Below, one piece after another: positions 35,586 to 47,409 of a stretch of 64,000 nt of DNA (position 1 is the first letter of the stretch; every line of letters begins with the position of its first letter). Origin of the DNA: Chamaecyparis obtusa (taxonomy: Eukaryota > Streptophyta > Pinopsida > Cupressales > Cupressaceae); the NCBI GenBank assembly GCA_027943335.1, contig BSBK01001301.1, positions 310,001 to 374,000 on the forward strand. The letters are read 5' to 3'. The notes below the pieces were generated by a model. It saw only the letters and a program-made list of their open reading frames with translations, searched no databases and was not told where the DNA came from. The position numbers and the translations under genes were made by a program.

Positions 35586-36776
35586 TGTTAGCTCTTTTTC
35601 ATGTAGAATCACCAATATTGTTTTCAAACTTGACTCTCAGGTTCTCAACTCTGGATTCTTACAGGGAAAAGGCTAATTGATAAGGACTAAGTCCTTCTTC
35701 TACTTCAGGCTCCACAGACCCAGGCGGGTGTACCTATCTTCAGACTCACTGCTTCACAATGAAATCTTATAGTGGATCAAAGGTTCTAGCAATGATTTAC
35801 TAATACCTCTTGCTGCAACTGATGCAGAGATTAGAAATCCAATCCGTGACATTAACAGAAGTAAACACTCATTGCAGAAAAATGGCAAGTGTGACAAGGA
35901 TAAACTCCTTCTTCTTTTTGAGCTTTGAACTCAGGTAGGTTAACCCATGTCAGATCTACTTCTTGAAAGGATTACAACATTATTTTATATCCTTGATACA
36001 AACATTATCTTCTCAGTCATTCAAACATACATGAACGTAAATTATTATTTAAGTTTTGTTGAGGATGAGATCCCTACAAATCGAGGATAGACCAGTGCCT
36101 TCTCTTTGGGTATAGAGTTAAACGGTGAAACATATATTTACAAAAATCTTCTAAATGAAACAAAAACAAATCCCAGATGAAATGCCTTACAATTCATCCT
36201 CTCTTAAACACATTTGATCATCAAATTCTTGCCAAATTCCTAAGCTCTCAGAAATTAACCTAAAGACATTACCCTTTCCTTGAAAGGAGCTAGAGATTAA
36301 AATCACAGATACCTTGTAAATGGTATATCAAAACTACCTTATAGATTCAATACACAAAAGCCACAGAATTCAAACAAGAAGATAATTGAAATCATGCAAG
36401 GGAATTCTATTGTATTCCAGTAAAATTTCACTGCATCAATACATTTCAAAATCTGATAAAATATTCTAAGATTTCAACAATGAAGCCAAACAACTCTCTA
36501 CAGTATATTTTTTCAACCTCCCTTTCAAAAGAGTAAAAATTACTCTATATAACATAGCCATCTTGGAATCCTCGAAAGGATGCAACAAGCTTGGGATGGC
36601 TAGAAAAGATCCTATACTAGAGACAAGATTACATACTGAAAAATAGATTGTAACAACACATTACAAATATCTTTTCTCAACAATTCCGCAGGTGGCATCT
36701 TTGTCTAAAGATATTTTAGAGCAGTTGTTGAATTCGCTGCATGAATGATGACCGCCATTCTAGCTAACTTACATCA
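35586..36776 (-). repeat. LTR of element N, distal copy
   Basis: 1,191 bp. In the minus direction it begins TGATGTAAGTTAGC and ends ...GAGCTAACA. It is preceded (upstream in that direction) by TTGAGGGAGAGAAAG, a good polypurine tract. It matches 40196-41384 closely. Confidence 0.87.
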
Positions 36777-36832
36777 TCCTTTGTTTGAAACTTTCTCTCC
36801 CTCAATTTCTGGATCAGGTGCCATCTGCAACT

Positions 36833-38154
36833 CTATTCTTCCTCTTCCTCTATAAGTTGGACAACTGGCCTCTTTTTCTTCTTTATTGTTAGCTTCTCCC
36901 AAGCCGCTACTTCATCATCTGATGGCCAGTTGCAAGTCTACAATTCTTGTAACAAGCTGACTTGCTTGTCCCACATGGAGTCAGTTATATTTTTGGCTTC
37001 TGCCACAAATCGTATGCAATCATTTTCAATTTTAAAAAGACTATCAATGATGCTATTACACCTCTCAAAATCCAAAGTATTTTCATTATTAAGGAAAGCA
37101 TCTTGTGTAATCACCAACTGATCCATTGACAGCTTCCATTCCTCCAACTTGATCAGATTTCCACTGTCATCACATACCGCAGGCAGATACTTGCTATAAT
37201 GTTTATCAAACATAAAAAACTTAACCCTCACCTGGTTGGACTTACCTTTAAAAAACTTTGAAACAACATTGATTAAGCCAATCTTCTCAAAAACTTTTGT
37301 AACTACTCCAGGGATCTTAGGCTTATGCTCTTGTAGGCTATCAAGTTTATCAAACAAAAAACTTCTTCCAGACCAAACACTATGAAGTGGCTCTGAAGCA
37401 GCCAATGATTCATTTATCTTTCTGTTTGTCTGGTGTAATTGGCTGGCTGATTGATAAACTGTATCCATTTTCTCTATTATCTTATCTCACCTATATTGCA
37501 CAATCTTTGACATGGTGTCCAAAGATGCCTCTATCCTTATCTTATCTAAATCTTCATTAGGTCCCTCAGGTACTTCTTCATCAATTTGAATTGGGACCTC
37601 AATCTGCACAGGGGGGACAACAACCACCTTCGAAGCTTCTTCTAGCTTAACTTTTACCTCTGCTAATTCATCTTCTAGCTGCTTGATCTTCATCAATTTT
37701 AAATCTCTATCCTTGGCCACTAGGTTTTCACTTTCAAACAACTTTGAATACCTTTCAGATAATTGAACTATTTTTGCCTCATTCAAGTTAGCCGAATGAG
37801 TCACTACCTTAGAAACTTCAAGGTCAGTTGTATTCTGCATAGTCCATATAATCTGATTCCCTTCCATCTTATCCTCTATACTCAATAGGGATGGCTTTTG
37901 AGTCCTAGGGGCCATGGACCACATTGCAACAGCTTGAGACTTAGGGTCATAGCCACTTCCTCTTATCATATCACCAATGTGAACCTCATATGACAGGCTG
38001 CCCGGTGGTTACCTTGTTATTTGATCTATGATGAAAGCAGAAGTCAGATCCCATCCTGGAGTCAATAGCATTCCACTTGACTTGACCAGTTGTCTAGCTT
38101 CATCTGTAGTTATGGGATCAAGGCTAGGATCATAAGAATTTAAGGCTCTCAATG
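36833..38154 (-). pseudogene. C-terminal part of ORF X, joined to gag by a deletion
   Basis: On the minus strand it repeats the last ~440 codons of X (compare 42775-41441) and ends at TAG (36833-36835) after a run of Glu. It starts at the deletion joint with gag near 38154, just before NSYDPSLD in X. It contains ARQLVKSSGMLL, a coiled coil (LSERYSKLFES, LEDELAEVKVKLEEASK) and the terminal WDKQVSLLQEL region. It has a stop in the terminal region (CAG to TAG near 36938). It shares with the long copy a TGA after QYR near 37486, so that stop predates the two copies. Confidence 0.75.
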
Positions 38155-40010
38155 TAAGGAGGTCTCACATCTTGAAAGTTTCTACCACCTTTATCAAACC
38201 TTTCTGGGAAATATTTAGTGTTACCAGGTCCTTTGTCCATTCTATCCTCCTCTTTGGATGGCCTTGCAGGTTGTGGCTTGGTTTCTTTCCACAGTCTACC
38301 TTCATCCCTTTTGTACATTTGGCCAGATGCCTTTCGGTTACTCTCAATGTTTATGGCCAACTTAAAAGCATCTCAAAGGGTATGGGGATTCTTGTCTCTC
38401 AAAAGGTAAGACATCTTACCATCCATAGAATTGAAATAAGTTGTCATGCAGACTGCATCATCTAGCCTCAATACTTGGAACAGTTTATACATAGCCTTTT
38501 GGAATCGGCTATTAAACTCTGACATGCTCTCATTGTAATGTTTCTTGATATTATTGAACTCATTGAGCATATAGCTAGAGTTCACATGTTTTGCATATTT
38601 CTCTTTAAAGCATCTGACAAATTCTTCCCAAGATGCAATACTGTTCTCAAGTAACCCCCTATACCAATCCCTGGCATCCTCAATCAATGATTGAACAAAG
38701 AGCTTCATTATGAAATCTTCATGTTCAATTTCATAATCATTTACCTTATCTGTAAAAAAATTCAGATGCTCTTCACAGGTAATAACATTATTCCCAGTAA
38801 ATAATGGGATCTTCTTTCTAATTTCATTGGGGACAACATTAGGTTGGCCAGGAATACCATAAAAAAATAGAGGCCTATATCTATCCAAATGAACTGGTCT
38901 TCTTTGGATATTTGGTTGATTCAGAGGGGTAGTTGCAACATTTTGACAGGCTATAGTTCCCACTCTACCACTAGCTATAATGGGAACTTGATTGGGAACT
39001 GGTCCAGGTAAAGTTTGTCCAGGGTGAAAAGCTTGAGCATTTGGAAGTGAAGTATTGGGCTGACTGAATGGAGTTGTTCCTATGGTGATAGGGATAGAGG
39101 TACTAGTAGACGTGTTCATGTTAGCATGTAGGAAGGGAATCTTCCCCTTCATTTCATCAGCAACAGCCTCTAACTCAAGTTTCTCCAGTTGAATAGCCAA
39201 TTCTTCTTTCGCTTTCCTAGCCTTCTCCAAGTCTATTCTTGTTTGAGAATGTACATTAGGAGGAACCACAATTTTCTTGGGCTCATTAATATTTATACCC
39301 ACCAATTTCTATTTTCCCTTATCAGGGATTTCTTTGGGAGCAGTTATAATCTCCTTATTCCTCTAGATTTCAGAAGGATTCAATTGCCTTAAGACATGGC
39401 ATGTTCCCTCAAATTCACCTTGCTTAGGTTTATTATCCTGAGCCTGCTTTCTCAAATCTTCCATGTCACCAAATAAGTCCTTATTTAAACCTTGAACATC
39501 TTGGTTTAAATCACTAACTTGGGTCTCATTTTTCTTGGTTCTTTTGAGAAGTTCCTGCCTCTCTATGAGAAAATCACAGATTTGCTATTCCCTTTCTTTC
39601 AACCTATTGGCAATCTCAACCAGTTGTTCACTCTCCCATTTCCTTAAAGCAATCACCTCTTCTCTCAACTTCTTAGAATCATAGGAGGTGGTCTCAGTAG
39701 CAGAGGTTTCTTCTGGTTGTTCCAGAGTTTCTCTCGCAGGGAAATAACCTGCTTCTGTGACCTCTGTGATTACTTCTTTTTGCATGTGCACACTTGGTAT
39801 AACCCTCTTGACATGTTTAGGATCATCAGAAGAGGATGAAGATTCATGAGGAAGTGGGACATGGGATCTTTCTCAAGAAGGGCCTTGGGAACTAGCAGTA
39901 TGCTGACCTCTTCTAGACCATTGTTTCCTACTTGGTGTATGGAGCTCATCACCCATATTATCTTCGGGGTGATCCTTATAATAAGACCTAGTGTATCTTG
40001 GTCGAATCAT
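38155..40010 (-). pseudogene. Gag of element N (Ty3/Gypsy retrotransposon gag)
   Basis: On the minus strand from ATG at 40010 (MIRPRYTRSYYKDHPED), it runs in one frame with several stops. Order: basic/charged N-terminus; coiled-coil-like LREEVIALRKWESEQLVEIA near 39690; Pro/Asn/Thr-rich linker; then the retrotrans_gag domain near 38850-38400 with IPLFTGNN, FVQSLIEDARDWYRGL, SWEEFVRCFKEKY and FQKAMYKLF. The family pattern is a capsid domain with W-Y/W and F...F.KY. A zinc knuckle would be expected downstream, but the frame is cut at about 38155, where the sequence joins the interior of X. Pol is entirely missing. Confidence 0.82.
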
Positions 40011-40177
40011 GGTATAGCATGACAATATTAGAAAAGTTTACAATAATTAGCAACTGGTAGCAACAAGTTTAGAGTCACCACCCACCTTTACGCTGGAATG
40101 AAATTAATCTATAATGGTCTACAAATGCACAATAGATAGGATTTGCACTAACCTATTGCACGCTATTCAGAAGATCC

Positions 40178-40195
40178 CTAGTAGAGTCGCCAATC
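40178..40195 (-). promoter_or_regulatory. Primer binding site of element N
   Basis: In the minus direction ATTGGCGACTCTACTAGGGA follows the LTR end. This resembles the TTGGCGACTC(T/C)GCTGGGGA-type primer site of many plant Ty3/Gypsy elements. Confidence 0.7.
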
Positions 40196-41384
40196 TGTTT
40201 AACTCTTTTTCATGTAGAATCGCCAATATAGTTTTCAAACTTGACTCTCGGGTTCTCATATCTGGATTCTTACAGGGAAAAGGCTAATTGATAAGGACTA
40301 AGTCCTTCTTCTACTTCGGGCTCCACAGACCCAGGCGGGTGTACCTATCTTCAGACTCACTGCTTCACAATGAAATCTTATAGTGGATCAAAGGTTCTAG
40401 CAATGATTTACTAATACCTCTTGCTGCAACTAATGCAGAGCTTAGAAATCCAATCTGTGACATTAACAGAAGTAAACACTCATTGTAGAAAAATGGCAAG
40501 TGTGACAAGGATAAACTCCTTCTTTTCAAGCTTTGAACTCGGGTAGGTTAACCCATGTCAGATCTACTTCTTGAAAGGATTACAACATTAGTTTATATCC
40601 TGGATACAAACATTATCTTCTCAGTCATTCAAACATACATGAAAGTAAATTATTATTTAAGTTTTGTTGAGGATGAGAGCCCTGCAAATCAAGGATAGAC
40701 CAGTGCCTTATCTTTGGGTATAGAGTCAAATGGTGAAACATATATTTACAGAAATCTTCTAAATGAAACAAAAACAAATCCCAGATGAAATGCCTTACAA
40801 TTCATCCTCTCTTAAACACATTTGATCATCAAATTCTTGCCAAATTCCTAAGCTCTCAGAAATTAACCTAAAGACATTACCCTTTCCTTGAAAGGAGCTA
40901 GAGATTAAAATCACAGATACCTTGTAAATGGTATATCAAAACTACCTTACAAATTCAATACACAAAAGCCACAGAATTCAAACAAGAAGACAATTGAAAT
41001 CATGCAAGGGAATTCTATTGTATTCCAGTAAAATTTCACTGCATCAATACATTTCAAAATCTGATAAAATATTCTAAGATTTCAACAATGAAGCCAAACC
41101 TCCCTCTACAGTATATTTTTTCAACCTCCCTTTCAAAAGAGTAAAACTTACTCTATATAACATAGCCATCTTGGAACCCTTGAAAGGATGCAACAAGCTT
41201 GGGATGGCTAGAAAAGATCCTATACTAGAGACAAGATTACAAACTAACAAACAGATTGTAACAACACATTACAAAGATCTTTTCTCAACAATTCCACAGG
41301 TGGCATCTTTATCTAAAGATATTTCGGAGTAGTTGCTGAATTTGCTGCATGAATGATGACCGCCATTCTGGCTAACTTACATCA
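40196..41384 (-). repeat. LTR of element N, proximal copy
   Basis: 1,189 bp, the near-identical partner of 35586-36776. In the minus direction it ends GTTAAACA and is followed by the primer site. It serves as 3' LTR to the X gene upstream and as 5' LTR to the gag downstream, evidence of a shared LTR between two element copies. Confidence 0.87.
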
Positions 41385-41440
41385 TCCTTTGTTTGAAACT
41401 TGCTCTCCCTCAATTTTTGGATTAGGTGCCATCTGCAACT

Positions 41441-44400
41441 CTATTCTTCCTCTTCCTCTATAAGTTGGACAACTGGCCTCTTTTTCTTCTTTATTGTTAG
41501 CTTCTCCCAAGCCGCTACTTCATCATCTGATGGCCAATTGTAAGTCTGCAATTCTTGTAACAAGTTGACTTGCTTGTCCCACATGGAGTTAGTTATATTT
41601 TTGGCTTCTGCCACAAATCGTATGCAATCATTTTCAATTTTAAAAAGACTGTCAATGATGCTATTACACCTCTCAAAATCCAAAGTATTGTCATTATTAA
41701 GGAAAGCATCTTGTGTAATCACCAACTGATCCATTGATAGCTTCCATTCCTCCAACTTGATTAGGTTTCCACTGTCATCACATACCACAGGCAGATACTT
41801 GCTATAATGTTTATCAAACATAAACAACTTAACCCTCACCTGGTTGGACTTACCTTTAAAAAACTTTGAAACAACATTGATTAAGCCAATCTTCTCAAAA
41901 AATTCTGTAACTACTCCAGGGATCTCAGGCTTATGCTCTTGTAGGCTATCAAGTTTATCAAACAAAAAACTTCTTCCAGACCAAACACTGTGAAGTGGCT
42001 CCAAAGCAGCCAATGATTCATTTATCTTTCTGTTTGTCTGGTGTAATTGGCTGACTGATTGATAAACTGTATACATTTTCTCTATTATCTTATCTCACCT
42101 GTATTGCATAATGTTTGACATGGTGTCCAAAGATGCCTCTATCCTTATCTTATCTAAATCTTCATTAGGTCCCTCAGGTACTTCTTCATCAATTTGAATT
42201 GGGACCTCAATCTACACAGGGGGGACAACAACCACCTTCGAAGCTTCTTCCAGCTTAACTTTTACCTCTGCCAATTCATCTTCTAGCTGCTTGATCTTCA
42301 TCAATTTTAAATCTCTATCTTTGGCCAGTAGGTTTGCACTTTCAAACAACTTTGAATACCTTTCAGATAATTGAACTATTTTTGCCTCATTCAAGTTAGC
42401 CCAATGAGTCACAGCCTTAGAAACTTCAAGGTTAGTTATATTCTCCATAGTCCAAATAATCTGATTCCCTTCCATCTTATCCTCTATACTCAATCGGGAT
42501 GGCTTTTGAGTCCTAGGGGCCATGGACCACATTGCAACAGCTTGAGACTTAGGGTCATAGCCACTTCCTCTTATCATATCACCAATGTGAACCTCATATG
42601 ACAAGCTGCCCGGCGATTGCCTTCTTATTTGGTCTATGATGAAAGTAGAAGTTAGATCCCATCCTGGAGTCAATAGCATTCCACTTGACTTGACCAGTTG
42701 TCTAGCTTCATCTGCAGTTATGTGATCAAGGCTAGGATCATAAGAATTTAAGGTTGTCAATGTCTCTTCACTTGGTTCCATACCTTCAGGTAGAAGTTTC
42801 CTCACTTCTTGCTACTTTTTCCAAACAAGGAAACTCTTGAATTCATCAGTTTTAATAAACTGGTCATCACTCAAAAATTCCTCCTGATAGACCTCTCTGA
42901 TATCCCTTTCTGACCACAGGGACTATTCCTTATCTATTTCATCAGTGGCCACCTTCTTTCCTTCTCTTATTTCTTTTCTCAATTGGTGATGGTAAACCCT
43001 ATCACCTGGCACTAGAGCAGATGCTCTATCAATTGTTCTCTTTTGTTTTTCCTACCTTGAAGGCTCTCCTACCTCAAGCCTCTATTTCTTCAAGGGTGGC
43101 TCTGGAGTATCCCCTGTTTCTAGTTGGTCTTCAACAAGCCTAACACTTTGTACATCTTCCATTTGTGGTGGGATGTTCCCTTCCTATGACTCATCAGAAA
43201 ACTCCTCTTGATCAAAAGATGAATAGTCTTTCATTTTCTTTGGTTGACTCTGGTCAATCAACTTCTCCAACTAATTTGATAGAGTGTCATGTATCTCTAT
43301 CATCTTGTCAATTCTTTTTAAATAGGGAAGGTCGGGGAAGAAACCCTCAAAAGGAAGGTGGGCTGCCATCACTTGTTTTGACAAGTCTATCAAATCAAAG
43401 TACTTGTTCCATCTCCTCTTGACCTCATCATCATCAATGATGTTTCTAACTCATCTTCCTCATCCAAGCCTTCATGTTCTTTGTTCACACCAATGTTTGG
43501 GATGTATAGCATCTTGGTAGTTTTGATAAAGCCCTTAGGATCTACATGTCTACAAGCACGAGTAGCCATTTTGAACTGATTTAACCATGTAGTAATTTGA
43601 GGAAATGCCCTCTTTCCTACCAGGAAGTCACGTAACTTGAATTTCCTAGGTGTGAATGTACCCTTCTTGTGAGGGGCTAGAATTTCCTTGTCTGTCCACA
43701 TCAACTGCCACACAAATTTCAAACAAGCAACCCTTGGAGGCACAAATTTTGGTAACAGATGTGGGGGTTGGGGGCAACCATAGACTCTCAAAATTGTAGC
43801 ATTCTCCCCCAAGTAAAAATCACCCCAATTGTGATCTCCCTCCCATTTGTTCACAAATTCCACTGGTCATAGGAGCCTGAGGACCCTTGGGGATATCCTT
43901 GTAGTGTTGATACCTAACATCCTTACGAGAGGATACACAATGAAATTTTGATAGAGACAAAAATTCCCCTCATTGGAAGTAGAATTCCACATCCTCACCC
44001 ATAATTGCACCGGATTATACTGGCCTTCAAAGTTGAACCTTGGCTTCAGCATGTTTGAATCAAAACTATTAATATTGAAGAACAAAATTAAGTGCATTAG
44101 CAAAGAATAATGCATGAACTTAATTGGGCTCTTACTATCCTTGACAGAAATCAAACCCTCATGCATTCTATCAATGATATACTGGATGTAATCATAGTCA
44201 GTATTAACCAAGGAATTCTGGATGTCCAGGATAATCATCAAAAGATCAGCTGGTAAAAACTCTGCATCCCCATCAATTCCCAAAACCCTACACAACCCAT
44301 AACAAGTTTGCTTCATGTAATGCTGAAGGGACTTAAATTGGTAAGGGGCATTCATGTGAGTAGGGAGGGGAGCTATATACTTATCCTATTTTGGGATATG

Positions 44401-44919
44401 CTTCGTTATTTTGTCCTTCACTATCCCTATGTTCTTCTTGTACCTCTCCTTTTCTTTGCTCAAGTCAATTTCAGTAGAAGTGGATGTATAAACATTAAAA
44501 GCCTTCATGAATGAACCCCTATCAAGAGTAACCAAAGCTAACTAGTCCTCTTTCCTAATAGTCTTAGAAATAGGGTCGTAACACCTAGCTAGAGCAATAA
44601 TTAAATCCGCATCCAGGAATACATCAGGCACTACTAATTTCCCTAACCCCAAAGCCCAACCATTACATATAGGGATATGACTATCTCTATTTTTTTAAAA
44701 AAAATTGAAGATAGTATAACCTATGGTATTTGGTGTGATAGGATCTCTGCAAAACCCTAGAACATCTTCAAAAACATCATCAGGAGCTCTTTTGTTTTGA
44801 TTGGAACTAGGTAGCAATTTCAAAAACTCATCTGAATAATTAGGCTTGCCCTTATCTTCACCACTTTTAGCCTTTGCTTCACTACTGGAAGATGCTACGC
44901 TTCTCTCAGGTTGACTCAT
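41441..44919 (-). pseudogene. ORF X: ~1,160-codon unidentified protein in post-pol position
   Basis: On the minus strand from ATG at 44919 (MSQPERSVASSSSEAKAKSG) to TAG at 41441. There is one frame with about ten stops (most explicable as CAG or TGG decay) and one frame change near 43430. Order: Ser/Lys-rich start; a globular region with LGKLVVPDVFLDADLIIAL, HYMKQTCYGLCRVLGIDG and NKWEGDHNWGDFYLGENATI; a Lys/Glu-rich hinge; ARQLVKSSGML; a coiled coil near 42400-42260; and a C-terminal domain ending in VVQLIEEEEE. It lies just upstream of an LTR, where env-like or extra ORFs of plant Gypsy elements sit, but no signal peptide or membrane segment stands out. I recognise no domain. Confidence 0.7.
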
Positions 44920-46771
44920 CTTTGCTACAAAATTATCTTCAATCTCTGCAAAATGGATTCACTTGGCACTCAAAAATCGCTTCAGAATGACACAATTCTC
45001 TTCAAATGATTTTGGACATAGGAAACAATGAGCTTAACTTATTTATCAACGTAGATCAAGTATGTACAACTACCACAATCATTGCAAATCTCCTTAATTG
45101 TTCCCGCATTCAATTTCGCATGTCACCAATTTTCAAAATGGAGCTAGCCGATGTACAGATGTTGACAGATAGATTTTAAAAAACTTGAAAATAAGGCAAA
45201 GAGGCAAATGATTAAGATCCTTCACTTTAAACTTGTTTACATCATGCAATCTTCCTTTGAAACTGATTGGATGGCTCATTAGTTTACTTTCCAGCTTGAT
45301 ACTGTACTTTATCCACGCAGGCAATGGTCGCTTTTCTTTTCTTTTATTACCTTTTCCAACTGGGCCCATTTAGGGAATCCATGATTGAAAGCTTCTCTTG
45401 ATCGCTGAATGCAATGTTAACCCTAGCATATATTCAGAGAACTAGGGACCAAAGCCTTGGCGGGTTCTCAAAATGCAATCCTTAACTCATGATACTTTTC
45501 ATGAATTAGCGAACACAGTGACACCCTTTGAGCACTTGACTGCAGTTATTATTTGGCAAACCAGCGAACAAAGCCATCTCACATTCTCTTAATGTCATGG
45601 CTAACTGTTAAATTATTTGGAGATTTATTGAACAAAGGGTTCATACATTTGCTTGATGGATCACTTAACCGCTAAATTACTTGGAGAACTGGCGAAGCCT
45701 TCACTCTCTGAATCACTGAATCTTTCTTAACCATCATCTTTACTCTGAGATTCTGAATGAACTGTTGATTTTGTTGATGATCTACGGCTGTCACCAGTTC
45801 ACTAAAATATTTGATCCTTGGTCATTTGATTACGAGATTCAGCGAACAAAGGGTTCACTGAATCTTCAGATCATATTAAGCACTGAGTATTTCAATCCGT
45901 GATTAAGTGATTGAAGACTCAAAACTTAGCCAATCCTTTTATTCGTGCATTCGCCAAATGATTATGCCCTTTACCTTTTCCTTTTAGAGAACTCGCGACC
46001 ACATGACTCACTAAATCGCTAAATCACTTAGCTTCTTACTAATTTATTCTGAGAACAAGCAAACACTTGAAACACCTGTTCCGCCAAATTCTTCATACCA
46101 AACTATCGGGGCTGCCAAACTTAGAAGTCTTTACACATTCGCTCATTTGCCAAATGAAACATGTAGGACCCAATAATATATAAGATTAAACCACAATCGT
46201 CGATCCTGACAATGATCTACGGTATTCGCCAAGTCGCTAGGTTATTTTGCCCTTAACCGCTAGATTCAGAGAATGAGCGATAACCGTTGTCGCCAAATCA
46301 CTAAAATATTTGCAAAGAACCGCCAAGGAATACATGAATTGGAGATAATGCATTCGTTGAATCACCAGATGTTTTCTGATAACCGCCGGATACTTGGAGA
46401 CTACGCAAACAAAGACAACACTTAGCATTTTTAACATATTCTCCAGTTCGCTGAATCGCCAAATACTATATGAGACATGCTATGACCTTTTCTGATTTAG
46501 CAAACACAAAAAATTTAACACGTGCATGATTTAATCAGCTTAAGTGACTTAAAAAAGGTAACAATGAAATAGAAGAATAAGGGCTAATCATGAGGACTTT
46601 TTCATGAATTCAACATTTTTCAAGGATAAGACCTAGGGAAAGGATTTTTGAAGTGGGCTATGACAAATTTTTGAAGAACTTCCGACACCTGTACCTAGGA
46701 AAACTTCACAGACCAGAGGACTAAAGCAACATTTGGACAAAAACCTCAGAAAATTAAGAATACTCTGAACA
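44920..46771 (-). other. Spacer upstream of ORF X with scattered GCGAA/TTCGCC motifs
   Basis: No credible gene. 45420-46540 is strewn with short related words: GCGAACA(A/C), TTCGCCAA(A/G)T, CCGCTA(A/G)AT, GAGAACT(A/C/G)G and GATCTACGG, spaced about 40-100 bp. It looks like a very degenerate tandem array, or many sites of one cis motif. The outermost bases (46771 inward) read TGTTCAGAG in the minus direction, unlike the LTR start TGATGTAAG. In an intact element this segment would lie between pol and X. Confidence 0.5.
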
Positions 46772-46776
46772 GATTC

Positions 46777-47252
46777 CAAGCTAGGGTTTGACCAAGGAAA
46801 ACCCCCCAAACAAACAACAAAAACCCTCTTTTTCTTGCAGGTGCAAGTGCAGAATTTCAGATCTGAGAGTATATTTGGATACCCTTTTCGGCAAACTTTT
46901 GAGAGCTGTGAACAAGGTCAAAATCGACCTTCAAAATAAAAAAGTAGCCTTTGACCTTTTATGAGGGTCAAAGATGACCTCCCTCAGAATTAGAAAATAT
47001 TTCTGGGTTTTGTAGATCTCGCAGTTTCAGTTCAGAACCATTGAAATCAACAATTTTTGAGACTGTTTGATAGGGTTTTCAACAGGTTCTTTTTTGGAGG
47101 TAAGTACCTTTATCTCTTCATTTGAACAATATTCATTTACATTTACTTTCCATATCAATAAAATTCAAATGTAACTGTAAAATATTGGTTTTGGGGTCTC
47201 TTTTATATGCAAACCATTGTTCTAGGACCCCATCCATATTTTATCCTTTACA
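46777..47252 (+). repeat. 5' LTR of element O, second part
   Basis: It pairs with 51740-52209 (AAGGAAAACCCCCCAAA, TTTGGAGGTAAGTACC, ATTGGTTTTGGGGTCTC). Relative to the 3' LTR it lacks ~185 bp (51555-51738). It ends CCTTTACA and runs directly into the primer site. An acceptor-like TTTCTTGCAG (46831-46840) and a consensus donor GAGGTAAGT (47097-47105) lie inside. Confidence 0.88.
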
Positions 47253-47265
47253 TTTTGGTGAACCC
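47253..47265 (+). promoter_or_regulatory. Primer binding site of element O
   Basis: TTTTGGTGAACCC starts immediately after the 5' LTR end and is shared with element H. It differs from the common initiator-Met site seen in the Gypsy and TRIM elements here. Confidence 0.72.
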
Positions 47266-47409
47266 GTGATAGACAACTCTTTCTTTTTGGTGTTAGATCA
47301 TTTGTTTTCTTAACTTAAGATTACGTTTATTTATGCCCTTGCATTTATATTTCAAAAATCCAAAAAAATTGCAAAATTTCTTTAAAAATACAAAAACATT
47401 TACATTTTC

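Larger units (their letters stand above)
35586..46771 (-). mobile_element. Composite element N inserted in the 5' LTR of O
   Basis: The insertion interrupts O's LTR between GATTT (35581-35585) and GATTC (46772-46776), a likely 5-bp duplication. Reading in the minus direction it holds: a spacer with GCGAA-type motifs (46771-44920), long ORF X (44919-41441), LTR (41384-40196), primer site and gag (40010-38155), the C-terminal third of X again (38154-36833), and a second LTR (36776-35586). This is best explained as two copies of one family (LTR-gag-pol-X-LTR) joined through a shared LTR, with pol deleted from both. The right end lacks a recognisable copy of the LTR. Confidence 0.72.

Noticed and set aside
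35586..38154. Possibility that the repeats of N are ~2.6-kb LTRs (35586-38154 and 40196-42775)
   Set aside because: X runs uninterrupted across 42775 and a good polypurine tract lies just before 36776/41384. The shorter 1.19-kb LTR plus a gag-X deletion joint explains the data better.
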